A stretch of DNA of 64,000 nt from Diprion similis (lineage: Eukaryota > Arthropoda > Insecta > Hymenoptera > Diprionidae), in contig NC_060109.1 in the NCBI RefSeq assembly GCF_021155765.1, positions 5,481,001 through 5,545,000 of the forward strand. The letters run 5' to 3'. The notes beneath the pieces are model-generated. The model did no database searches. It worked only from the letters and a program-made list of their open reading frames with translations, and was not told the origin of the DNA. A program made the translations under genes and the position numbers. Positions 1 through 8,108 of the stretch are shown here, one piece after another; the stretch's first letter is position 1; the number at the start of each line of letters is the position of its first letter.

Positions 1-85
1 AAATGGCGTAAAAATCCGTGACTTGACGGTTTTTTTTTGAGTGAAGTGACGTGGATCCGCTCATATGATTCTGTAAAATCGAGCA

Positions 86-991
86 AGTAGCGATACAAGG
101 GGGATTCTGCGCCACGCATCCTACTTTACCGGCAAAGCACCCTCCCCCCGCAGCCGCCCAGCCTGGACGCAAACCCATCAAGGTTATCCCCACTCCGGCG
201 AGCCGTCAGCGTTCTGCGTTACCATCACTTTGAGTTTTATCGGTAAGGGGTTATCATCGTTTTGATCCTTGTCGGTAAGAAATCCCCTAGATTGGTGTGC
301 CGGTCGGTAAGAAATCCCCTAGATTGGCGTGCCGGTCGGTAAGAAATTCCCTAGATTGACGTGCCGGTCTGTAAGAAATCATGCCGGTCGGTAAGAAATG
401 CTGTCAGTTATCATAGGGGTCTTACCCTTACCATGCTTATCGAGCGTGATCGAGCGTGATCGAGCGACTGCATTACCGAGCGCAACCGACCTCAACCGTT
501 CAACGCCGAACCCTCGCACGTTGAGCTTCTGGAAGGTTCCATGAGTCAGCTTCTGGAAGATTCTTCCTCCGACGATCAAGAGGTTTCGAGGCGGAAGTGC
601 AACGTTGGGAGGCTTATGCAATGACTCCGACAAGTTTCGACTTAACGTCGAGCGGCCCGAGGTCAAAGGATTTCGGTGCGACGTTGAACGACCCTGAACG
701 ACCCTGAACGACCCTGAACGAATTCTCGGAATTTTAGGCTGACAAACAGTTCTCGGAATCGGTCGACGAGTTTCGACTTGACGTCGAGCGGCCCGCGGTC
801 AAAGCATTTCGGTGCGACGTTGAATTCTGGAAGGTTCCGGAGCCGTGAGAAAGATAACCTGCGACCCTGAACCGATTCTCGGAATCTTAGGCAGACAAAC
901 AATTCTCGGAATCGTCCGACGAGTCGCGACTTGACGTCGAGAGGCCTGCGTCCATCGGGTTTCGGCGCGTCGTTGAATTCTGGAAGGTTCT
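86..991 (+). repeat. Polinton left terminal inverted repeat
   Basis: About 906 bp that recur in inverse orientation at 13681-14518. The inner boundary is GAATTCTGGAAGGTTCT at 991. The right copy lacks about 70 bp present here (roughly 853-923), otherwise the two are near identical. It contains three internal tandem arrays: a 32-bp unit (272-402), GATCGAGCGT-type repeats (about 438-467) and AACGACCCTG repeats (about 686-720). Open frames within it are by-products of the repeat and are mirrored in the other arm. Confidence 0.93.
272..402. repeat. 32-bp tandem repeat in the Polinton TIR
   Basis: About four units with the core CGGTAAGAAATCCCCTAG, starting near 272, 305, 337 and 369, and a partial fifth near 389. 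The same array occurs inverted at about 14211-14335. Sub-terminal repeats of this kind are plausible binding sites for the integrase or terminal protein; that role is inferred. Confidence 0.85.
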
Positions 992-1107
992 AAAATTTGT
1001 TAACGCTAACTCTTAACTAGCAGGGAAGAGGTTTTAAATCAACGGTTGATATTGATAGAAAACTTTTTTTCATTGATAATAAAGAGTACAGTTTTACATG
1101 TTTGCTC

Positions 1108-1671
1108 TCATTCAACGGTATCCTGACCATCAAGCTCCGGACAGTAAGAATTAAGAACTGGTCGAGTAGATGCCAACAGGGTTTTGTATTTCAACAGAAA
1201 ATTTCGCAGTAACAATACGTTTTGAGCAGCACAGTTTGGATGTGATATAGAGTGATTTGCACGGTTTAATTTAGTATCTGACATTTTGTTCAATTTTTGC
1301 AACAACGGACAACCCAAATCCATCAGATCGACAACTTCAACGTTTCCGCCTAGAACTTTCTGCAGCCAAATCTTCTTCTCCAATCCTTTTACGTAAACCG
1401 TTGACGCGTCACGCAGCGACACGCATTCGACGGTGAAATTGAGCTTCTCGAGAGGTACGTCACCGCCTTCCCAGGATAACCCGTGATAATTCCGTGACAG
1501 CCACAAATTTTCGCTCTTAAACGGAGCGAGTGAAGAATTCCAATCGTACGGCGGTTGGAAGAGAAAAATTGACGGGTTAGTTTTTTCGTTGACTGCTATA
1601 ACTGCCAACTCTTTTGGCGTAAAACCAGGGCCTGGTCTGTTGAATCCTTGCACGTCAACTATGAACTCCAT
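1108..1671 (-). CDS. Polinton-associated RNase-H/exonuclease-like protein
   Basis: About 187 aa. I chose the ATG at 1671 (MEFIVDVQGF) because the longer open frame begins with a non-ATG codon. The N-terminal hydrophobic strand with an Asp (FIVDVQGF) looks like the first motif of an RNase-H-fold or DEDD nuclease. A later HPNCAAQNVLLLRNFL segment resembles the closing His/Cys-rich helix of proteins I associate with arthropod Polintons and other large transposons. It is the first gene inward from the left TIR and has a TGGTATAAAA box 40 bp upstream. The frame is intact. Membership in a conserved Polinton-associated family is fairly likely; nuclease activity is inferred from the fold pattern only. 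Confidence 0.6.
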   Translation of the reverse strand: MEFIVDVQGFNRPGPGFTPKELAVIAVNEKTNPSIFLFQPPYDWNSSLAPFKSENLWLSRNYHGLSWEGGDVPLEKLNFTVECVSLRDASTVYVKGLEKKIWLQKVLGGNVEVVDLMDLGCPLLQKLNKMSDTKLNRANHSISHPNCAAQNVLLLRNFLLKYKTLLASTRPVLNSYCPELDGQDTVE

Positions 1672-1710
1672 CGTGAATAAGACTGAATCGAAAATCGCAG
1701 CCTTCAAGGT

Positions 1711-1720
1711 TTTTATACCA
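1711..1720 (-). promoter_or_regulatory. TATA-like box TGGTATAAAA upstream of the leftmost gene
   Basis: On the minus strand TGGTATAAAA lies 40 bp upstream of the ATG at 1671. The same 10-mer, followed by a similar TTTCTC/CCACC context, lies 46 bp upstream of the first minus-strand gene at the other end (13650-13659), suggesting a shared promoter design. Confidence 0.5.
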
Positions 1721-2929
1721 ATTTTCTCACCCCACCACTCAGCGGATTATACTCGATTATACGATCGTGTAAAATTAAGCAATAGGCAGATGTACCGGCG
1801 GGAAAGTTATTTTTAGCCTCAAATTCGATACAAATGTTAACCGGTCCAAATTTCAGAGCCTCGTTTTGTTTCGAACAGTCGATGAATATTAGAGGTTCGT
1901 ACTGTAGAAATTCTCTCTTTGTCAACAAAGGTTCGGGTTCCTTGCCGTAGTACGTAGCCTGGAAGTTGGCATACATCTCGTACAGCAGTACGAAGCGATT
2001 ATGACTCATGTCCAGGTTCAGGTTACCGTACGGATAATAATCGGAATTCAAGAAGAGCTTGACATCGGTGATGTTACAGTGATCAAGATGGCTGGCATTT
2101 TTGTCGACTTTGTTTTTTCGATTCGTTTGAAAACCGAGACTAACGAATCGCGGTTTCTCCAAATGAGTGGATGTTTTGACAGTCCACACGTGTTTCGTGG
2201 TTGCCGGTAGCGGAGGATATTCGTACATCTCCCAACTGCGAAAGCTCATGGAGACAGGTGTATCTTTCTCGATGAAATTCAACAGAGCAATTTTTCGTTG
2301 ATCCGAAAGCTTCACGTACGGTACTAACCATTTCACTTGATCGATCACGACTCGAAAGTCTTCGTCTTGATTTTGAACAATGGCATTTGAATCGCTCTTT
2401 GACCTTGTGAGAATCAGCTCGTGCTTCGCGTTGACGATGATCTTGCGATAGTCTTCGGCAAAGCCCAATATCATGCTCAAGGGAATAACCACATCGAAGT
2501 TACCATCGGCGTCAGTTAATTTTTTCGTTTCTCGAACATCGGCCATCCAGCGTTTTCCATAAGCCAACTCTGACCAAGGTTGAGCGAGGCGAAACCCTTC
2601 AGCAGACTGGGTAGACCAACGTTTTTGCATTTGTCAATCTCTACAGCGTTCAGCTCGTACCGTACGTCTTCGAACAGATGGCAGATGGCATTGTTGACCA
2701 GGGTTGTAACCGCTGCTGGACTGCCATCTGATTTGACCAATTTTCCCGAGATATGCAGCGAACTCTTGCTTGGTGATATGCATAAATCCTGATGCTGAAC
2801 GGTGATGCGAATCTCGTCGCTGTTGTTAAAAGTTGATGACGCATACGGCTTGTGTGCATGTATTTCTTAATGAGCGATCGACTCATCGAAGGCGACGGGT
2901 GTTTGAATGCTCAAGATTTCCTCCTCCAT
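1713..2929 (-). pseudogene. Polinton major capsid protein, broken
   Basis: This is the double-jelly-roll major capsid protein family of Polintons. The frame starts at ATG 2929 (MEEEILSIQTP), has an in-frame TAA at 2867-2869, then continues with the recognisable capsid signature HKPYASSTFNNSDEIRI and the conserved ENAGW (about 2545-2560). A frameshift at about 2525-2545 moves the rest into another frame, which runs to 1713 with the typical DVVIPLSMILGFAEDYRKII stretch near its start. Total coding length would be about 400 aa, normal for the family. One stop plus one frameshift make it non-functional. The 3' end nearly abuts the 1108-1671 gene. Confidence 0.88.
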
Positions 2930-2966
2930 GGTACGTAGCAGACAACGAAACAGCAGAACCGTAGTT

Positions 2967-3140
2967 TTATTCGTTGGAAATTCCTCTTCCAAAAGGTGTC
3001 ACTTTTAGACCCAGAGCTATCAGGAATTCCACGTTTTGACGTGTTAACGGTTTGGGAATCGATCGATGACTGACTTGATCGGGACATGCCGCCTTACTAA
3101 TATAACTCTTGTTGGGTAATCTGTTATATACAATACCCAT
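2967..3140 (-). CDS. small Polinton protein (57 aa), between capsid and penton
   Basis: A 57-aa intact frame, ATG 3140 (MGIVYNRLPNKSYISKAA) to TAA 2967-2969, wedged between the penton stop (3144) and the capsid start (2929). Three-base spacing to the penton gene and intactness argue that it is a real gene. It contains a hydrophobic-basic C-terminal half (RQNVEFLIALGLKVTPFGRG). I do not know its function; position suggests a minor virion or assembly factor, which is inference. Confidence 0.6.
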   Translation of the reverse strand: MGIVYNRLPNKSYISKAACPDQVSHRSIPKPLTRQNVEFLIALGLKVTPFGRGISNE

Positions 3141-3143
3141 ATT

Positions 3144-3830
3144 TTATTGCGACTTGATGTGCAGTCTCACAGTTATAACTTTTCCGCGAAAATTAACCAA
3201 GTCACCGTCTTGATCTACTAACCGAAGCTGTATGTGATCTATGGTCTTTACGGTGATCGGAAGATAAATGACGTGCGATGGCACTTCCACGATCTTATAT
3301 CCCGGTGGAACGATGGGGAAAAATTCGTGAATAGTATGAACTTTGCGCTCATTGACGTCGGCACCCGTTGTAATGCTACATTCGACTCGCAACGCGTTGA
3401 CCTTGAGAATAGCTACAGGCATATCCGATTGGTAAGTTTGGTTAGCCGTCAATACACGCGGTGTGAATCCAAGAAGCTGACCAATAGAATCACTAGGCTC
3501 AAAATTCACGACGTGGTTACATTTGATTTCGCTGCATAACGTATTATTGTTAGGTTTGATGCTGATTTCAATGTCTGTATTCTTCACAGCATCTTGAACA
3601 TACTTTTCAATATCCTCAATTTCATAGCTTCCGGTAGATATGGTGACTACCTTATCACCTAAGTACAATTTATTGTGGCCAGCGTCAACGTTGGGAATGG
3701 AATTGAAGGTTAACAATTCAACGAGACCGAGAGTGTAATTTTTGTCTGAAGCAAGTTCGATCGGGGGGAAATATTGCGCTTCGAGAATCGAAGACGTTCC
3801 CGATATCGTTAACGTAAACGAATCATCCAT
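3144..3830 (-). CDS. Polinton minor capsid (penton) protein
   Basis: A 228-aa intact frame from ATG 3830 (MDDSFTLTISG). The stretch YFPPIELASDKNYTLGLVEL followed by FNSIPNVD is the hallmark N-terminal region of the Polinton single-jelly-roll penton protein; a second conserved block is GFTPRVLTANQTYQSDMPV. The length is normal for the family. It would form vertices of an icosahedral particle together with the major capsid protein, as is known for the family. A TATATAAA box lies about 43 bp upstream (3873-3880, minus). Unlike its neighbours it has no lesion. Confidence 0.85.
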   Translation of the reverse strand: MDDSFTLTISGTSSILEAQYFPPIELASDKNYTLGLVELLTFNSIPNVDAGHNKLYLGDKVVTISTGSYEIEDIEKYVQDAVKNTDIEISIKPNNNTLCSEIKCNHVVNFEPSDSIGQLLGFTPRVLTANQTYQSDMPVAILKVNALRVECSITTGADVNERKVHTIHEFFPIVPPGYKIVEVPSHVIYLPITVKTIDHIQLRLVDQDGDLVNFRGKVITVRLHIKSQ

Positions 3831-3860
3831 GGCTGCAAGTGTTAGACTGTCTTCACTAAA

Positions 3861-4238
3861 TTATGTACGACGTTTATATAGCTCACCGCTCAGAAATTTC
3901 AGACACAAGTGTCCGCAATCGAACGTACCGTAATCTTGATATCTTTCATCGTTATATTTCACACTACCAACACCGAGATATTGCACGAGGTCCAACGGAG
4001 GTTGAAGATGACCGAAACTGTCAAAATAGATGACATCGTTGCCACGTTTCTTATACGCAACTCAGTGTGTCCCAGGACCGTCTTTATCGTCAAGATTGAC
4101 GACGGCTGCCTCGTTATTACGCGGTCCGTTTTTGGGCATTTCGTTTCGCATAAAGATACCTCGGAAATACGAAATTTTCATAAGTTTTGCATATTTCAAC
4201 AAATCCCAATTGGTTAACGCTCGGCGTGGTAGCGTCAC
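3861..4238 (-). pseudogene. adenain-like cysteine protease, nonsense-mutated
   Basis: About 126 codons of a Ulp1/adenain-fold maturation protease. The catalytic His is in GTH, but the next codon, normally Trp, is TGA (4062-4064); downstream come the Asp-containing YFDSFGHLQPP and the catalytic Cys in DCGHLCLKFL. The family start methionine is also absent: the frame begins near a GTG at 4238 just after the preceding gene's stop (4241-4243). Arrangement His-Asp-Cys matches the family. A single stop at the active site plus the lost start make this copy inactive. The protease would process virion proteins encoded by its neighbours. Confidence 0.85.
3873..3880 (-). promoter_or_regulatory. TATA-like box upstream of the penton gene
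   Basis: TATATAAA on the minus strand, about 43 bp upstream of the penton ATG at 3830 and inside the 3' end of the protease frame. Spacing is compatible with a short leader. Assignment is by sequence and position only. Confidence 0.4.
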
Positions 4239-4240
4239 AT

Positions 4241-5001
4241 TTAGTTTTTTGAAAGATGAAGACCGAAACCTTTCTTGTACGGTATGAGATGGAGACCTTT
4301 ACCCAATGCGATCGCTTCCATTGTTTTGTTGTGCCGTTTACTTTCCTCTAATTCTCGTTTAGCCGCGCTCGCATTGTTGACAGCTTTTGCTATACCCGCA
4401 GCACCCCCCGCTAATGCACCTATAGCGCTTAGACCGGCAAAAATTGGTATAAGAAAAGGTAGAAATCCACCAACTTGTGAGGGTTTACCACCTTCTTTTT
4501 TCACAGCTTCTCGAGCACCTTACAGTGCAGATTTGATGCTTGTTTTCGCGTTGTGACTAGGTATCATGGATTGCTTCGCCACGCGTATGATTTTGTTCAA
4601 GGGAAAGCTCTTGGGTTTTCGACAACCCATGCCTAACTCTGTTTTTACCTTCATCGTGTTCGCTACAGCCCAAGCAATTGCTTTTTCACCTAAATTTGCG
4701 TCTTTTGCTAAAACCCGTTTCCAGGCTTTCTCGGCTAATATTTCATCAGCGACGTTTCTAGCCTCGAGATTTTCACGATTTTTCGAATATGCTATATCGT
4801 GTTCCTTACACGCTGCGTCGAGAGGATTGATACCAGGATCGCCTCTCGCGAGTCTTTTCGCCAACTTTGTACCAGGACCGCAGTATTGGTAACCGGGAAC
4901 ATGCAACTCGATCAGGAGTTTGTTGATGATGCTATTTACCAATCCTCTCCCACGTGATCGTTTTTTCGAGGATCGCTTACGATCGCGTGTGTGCACAACA
5001 T
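4241..5001 (-). pseudogene. Polinton phospholipase A2-like / membrane protein, broken
   Basis: One long frame interrupted by an in-frame TAA at 4520-4522. The N-terminal part is basic (RKRSSKKRSRGRG), then a parvovirus-VP1-type phospholipase A2 domain: calcium loop YQYCGPGT and catalytic DAACKEHDIAYSKN with the His-Asp pair. After the stop, in the same frame, comes a glycine/alanine-rich hydrophobic segment (FLPFLIPIFAGLSAIGALAG) likely to insert in membranes, then HNKTMEAIALGKGL. I treat both as one gene because the frame is shared and there is no ATG for the second part (it begins at GTG 4504). The only suitable start, ATG 5001, is one frame off, implying an additional indel near the N-terminus. 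In the virus-like life cycle such a domain would breach endosomal membranes; that is inference by analogy. Confidence 0.82.
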
Positions 5002-5027
5002 GTTCGCTCTTCGACTGAGGGAAAGTC

Positions 5028-5034
5028 CTTATAA
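5028..5034 (+). promoter_or_regulatory. possible TATA box for the ATPase gene
   Basis: TTATAAA on the plus strand about 75 bp upstream of the ATPase frame, within the divergent interval facing the PLA2 gene. Weak evidence: position and composition only. Confidence 0.25.
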
Positions 5035-5105
5035 ACGGTGCATTTATAGAAAATCGAGCGGTCACGTTCGAGATAAAGTTTGAGACACAATCGATCAAGC
5101 TACCT

Positions 5106-5807
5106 GTGGTGAACTTTGACAAATATACGCAGCAGAATGAAAAACCGAAAAAACGCCACGGTGAACTGTTACCGAGCAGTATACGTGCGGTATTTTGTGG
5201 ACCTTCTAACTGTGGCAAAACCAACGCATTGTTCTCACTTATAACGCATCCGAACGGTTTGAGGTTTGAAAACCAGTACGTTTACTCAATATCTCTCAAT
5301 AAACCGAAATACAAGTTTCTCAGTCAAGTGCTTGAAAGCGTCGACGGTGTTGAATACTTCCCCTTTAACGAGCATAAGCACGTCATCGCACCGAACGAGA
5401 CGCAACCTAACTTGATCATGATATTCGATGACGTAGCGTGCGAGAAGCAGGACAACGTACGCGCATACTTTTGCATGGGTAGACATCATGACGTAGACTG
5501 TTTCTATCTTTGTCAGACGTACGCGCGGATCCCCAAGCATCTCGTACGCGATAACACCAACCTGCTGGTCTTATTCAAACAAGACGAAATGAACCTGAGA
5601 CACGTATACAACGATCACGTAAACACCGATCACGTAAACACCGATCACGTAAACACCGATATGACGTACACAGAGTTTAAAGACTTGTGTGTGGCATGCT
5701 GGAACGGTGACAAATATGGGTTCCTCGTGATCGACGAGGATCGAGAGCTCGACAACGGTCGATATAGGAAGGGATTCGACAATTTTATAAACATGACAAA
5801 GGAATAA
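5106..5807 (+). CDS. Polinton FtsK/HerA-type genome-packaging ATPase
   Basis: An A32-like packaging ATPase of about 233 aa. The Walker A motif is GPSNCGKT (about residues 32-39), and Walker B is LIMIFDDV (about 103-110). The open frame extends upstream to about 5020 without an ATG; a GTG GTG pair sits at 5106, so the true start is uncertain and may have been lost. A 15-bp unit encoding HVNTD is repeated three times in frame at 5613-5657, an expansion in an otherwise conserved C-terminal region. It is divergently transcribed from the PLA2 gene, a normal Polinton arrangement. Intact apart from the start question. Confidence 0.85.
   Translation: MVNFDKYTQQNEKPKKRHGELLPSSIRAVFCGPSNCGKTNALFSLITHPNGLRFENQYVYSISLNKPKYKFLSQVLESVDGVEYFPFNEHKHVIAPNETQPNLIMIFDDVACEKQDNVRAYFCMGRHHDVDCFYLCQTYARIPKHLVRDNTNLLVLFKQDEMNLRHVYNDHVNTDHVNTDHVNTDMTYTEFKDLCVACWNGDKYGFLVIDEDRELDNGRYRKGFDNFINMTKE
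5613..5657 (+). repeat. 15-bp triplicated codon repeat inside the ATPase gene
   Basis: GATCACGTAAACACC occurs three times head to tail, adding two extra HVNTD copies without breaking the frame. The perfect identity of the units suggests a recent slippage event. Confidence 0.9.
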
Positions 5808-5864
5808 AGTACACGGTCATCGAGGGGAACGAAACAGTAGCGTTGCTGAGCTAGTTGTGTCAAC

Positions 5865-6773
5865 ATGCAGGAAATTCGGAAGGAAAAAGAAGTCTTGCGC
5901 CGTATTGCTCAAGCGAGTAATGCAATTCGACGGAAGCATAAAATCCTCAAGACGGGAAAAGAGTCGCTACAGGAAAGAATGAAGGATGTCTTCAAACCTG
6001 TGGTAACCCCGCTGCAGGAATTAGTCAACGTCTCTCGAGACACGAAACCTGTAAAGCAGGAGGTAAAGGAAGAAATCAAAACTGAAACGATGGATGAACC
6101 GAAGAACGAAATGGAATCGGAAGCTGAAGATTCTTTTGCAACTGCAGAGGAAGAGGATCAAACAGTCACAGAGTCATCTGCAGGATTGGAAGATGAATAT
6201 CTTAGAACGCTCGAGGATAAAAATAGACAGAACGAGCTGGATACTTTATACGGGGTACGGAACCTTTCTACCGCCGGGTTGATGAATGGTGACTCACCGA
6301 TAAGCTTCGAGCGAAATTCCATTCGCATAGGGAGTACAGTCTACCCGAAAACTCAAGGTCTGCTGGAGTTGTTGTTCAAGAAGATGCCGAACAGCGTTCA
6401 CGTTACCCCCAACGACAAGAAGAATTACAAGAACATCCTTCTCGCAACAAATGCTCACAGAAAGTATTACAGCGCCACCGAGCCTATCCGAAACACCCCC
6501 AGCGCCAAATCCAAGCACCTAATTGCAGAGCTGCTCAACATCAATACATCATCACCATCGTCATCGAAGCGTACGGGCAAAGGTGTTTTGCTACCTTAGG
6601 CTTGGGTTACACGACAGGGTGTTAAAACAGATTATATTTTCTGGGACGACGCAAACGAGTTGGTGGAACGTCTTTGTATGCTCACGGCATCTCAAGCGGC
6701 TGGGAATACAAGTCACAACAACGAAATCATGTCGATTCTCGAAGAATTGCGGGAAGCTGGAATCATTTATTGA
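5865..6773 (+). pseudogene. DUF8207-like Polinton protein with internal amber stop
   Basis: The start ATG 5865 opens a 244-aa frame ended by TAG (6597-6599). Reading on in the same frame gives the conserved tail YIFWDDANELVERL and EELREAGIIY to TGA 6771-6773, so the full product would be about 302 aa. The first 80 residues are a basic, coiled-coil-like region, followed by an acidic stretch (residues about 80-110) and the conserved core around residues 128-205 (TLYGVRNLSTAGLMNGDSPI). This architecture matches a protein very frequent in arthropod Polintons, DUF8207 by my recollection. Its function is unknown. Only a single base separates it from an intact gene. Confidence 0.75.
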
Positions 6774-6806
6774 TCAACTCACGCCGTTTCTGCAATCATT
6801 TACGAG

Positions 6807-7208
6807 ATGAGAGTCGACGTGTTTGGACGTCATCTGAACAAAAACACAGCTGCGAGCACTCGAGGTCCTCCGGGTGTCGGATTTCACGTAACAGCGGACG
6901 GGCACTACGATATACGCAACAAAAGACTATGCAATATAGCTGACCCCGTGGAGCCAAACAATGCTGTAACTTTGAAAATCTTTCGTCGTAAATTCCACTT
7001 GCTGCAAAAACAACTCGACAATCTTGATCAAATGATCAAAACATTGGATACCACCACAGGGAAAGCCTTGGACACCTTCTACACAGATTTTAGAACAGAC
7101 AGAGACCTGTCGATTCGAAACGCTGAAATTCTTTTCAAATTGGATACCAGACTTAGAGCATTGGAAGATGAACGGGGAAAAGCTAGCGCTGGTGACGAAA
7201 CTGCATAA
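6807..7208 (+). CDS. small Polinton protein with fibre-like motif and coiled coil
   Basis: A 133-aa intact frame, ATG 6807. The N-terminal half contains GPPGVGFHVTADGHYDI followed by RLCNIADP, a pattern I recognise from small Polinton proteins. The C-terminal half (about 52-125) is heptad-rich (FHLLQKQLDNLDQMIKTL) and probably trimerises or dimerises as a coiled coil. A short glycine-proline element followed by a coiled coil is reminiscent of fibre or attachment proteins; that is inference. The end overlaps the integrase start by 41 bp in another frame. Confidence 0.55.
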   Translation: MRVDVFGRHLNKNTAASTRGPPGVGFHVTADGHYDIRNKRLCNIADPVEPNNAVTLKIFRRKFHLLQKQLDNLDQMIKTLDTTTGKALDTFYTDFRTDRDLSIRNAEILFKLDTRLRALEDERGKASAGDETA

Positions 7209-8081
7209 GCCTGCACGCCGGAATTACCCACGTCGTCGTGTAGATGTGCGTGGCATCGACGAGACCTGGCAGGCGGATCTTGTTGACATGATTTCGTACG
7301 CTGGACAAAACAAAGGCTACAAGTACATGCTCACAGTCATTGATATTTTTTCAAAGTATGCGTGGGCTGTACCGATAAAGAGCAAGTCCGGGGATGATGT
7401 TACAAAGGATATGGAATCTGTGCCTGTTCAAGGACGTGTCCTGAAAAAATTACACGTCGACAGAGGAACGGAATTTTACAACTCAAAATTCGGATCTCTT
7501 ATGACACGCTATGGAGTCAAACTTCAAGTAATTTGAAGGCTTTGATCTGTGAACGTTTCAATCGTACGCTAAAAAGCAAAATGTGGACACAGTTCAGCAT
7601 GCAAGGAATCTACAAGTGGCTCGGAATCTTATCTGATTTGGTATTGGCTTACAATAACACCAAACACCGAACCATACGAATGAAACCATCGGACGTCACG
7701 GTTGTGGACGAGAGGCAATTATTACGTCAGGCGTACGGAGGGCTTCGAGCAATACCTACCAAACCGACAAAGTTCAGAACTGGCGACAAAGTCCGAATCA
7801 GCAAATTCAAAAACGTCTTCGAGAAAGGTTATACTCCCAATTGGACGACTGAAATATTCACAATAAGCCGAGTGAAAAATACTCATCCCCTCACGTACAA
7901 GCTCAAAGACTATCAACATCAACCCATCGCTGGCGGTGTCTACGAACAGGAGCTCCTCAAGGTTGAACATCCGGACATCTATCTCGTGGAGAAGGTTCTC
8001 AAAAAGCGTGGAAAGAAATTATATGTTAAATGGTTAGGTTTTGACAGTGCTTTCGACCTCATGCTTTTGACTCAAGAATAA
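7168..8081 (+). pseudogene. Polinton integrase with chromodomain-like C-terminus, frameshifted
   Basis: A retroviral-type (rve) integrase that would cut and join element ends. ATG 7168. The catalytic Asp residues are in TWQADLVDM and KKLHVDRGTEFYN, and the catalytic Glu in ICERFNRTLKSKMW. The first two lie in one frame that stops at 7536; the third lies in another frame opening around 7503-7533, so there is one frameshift (and perhaps a small deletion) between the second Asp and the Glu. The C-terminus has an SH3-like part (FRTGDKVRISKFKNVFEKGY) and a chromodomain-like part (YLVEKVLKKRGKKLYVKWLG) that ends early without the usual closing helix. Convergent with the polymerase gene, 27 bp away. 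Confidence 0.88.
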
Positions 8082-8108
8082 ATTCTGACTTTTGACCAAA
8101 TTCTCATG

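Noticed and set aside
268..402. CRISPR-like regular repeats in the TIR
   Set aside because: A head-to-tail tandem repeat without spacers in eukaryotic DNA; not a CRISPR array.
379..902. Open frames of 95 and 79 codons in the left Polinton TIR, with a counterpart at 13936-14226
   Set aside because: They lie within the TIR, span its tandem repeats, and appear twice only because the TIR is duplicated; no family motif.
4520..5224. Start of the PLA2 frame at 5224
   Set aside because: The first 70 codons are antisense to the conserved ATPase N-terminus and begin at a non-ATG codon; the gene must start near 5001.
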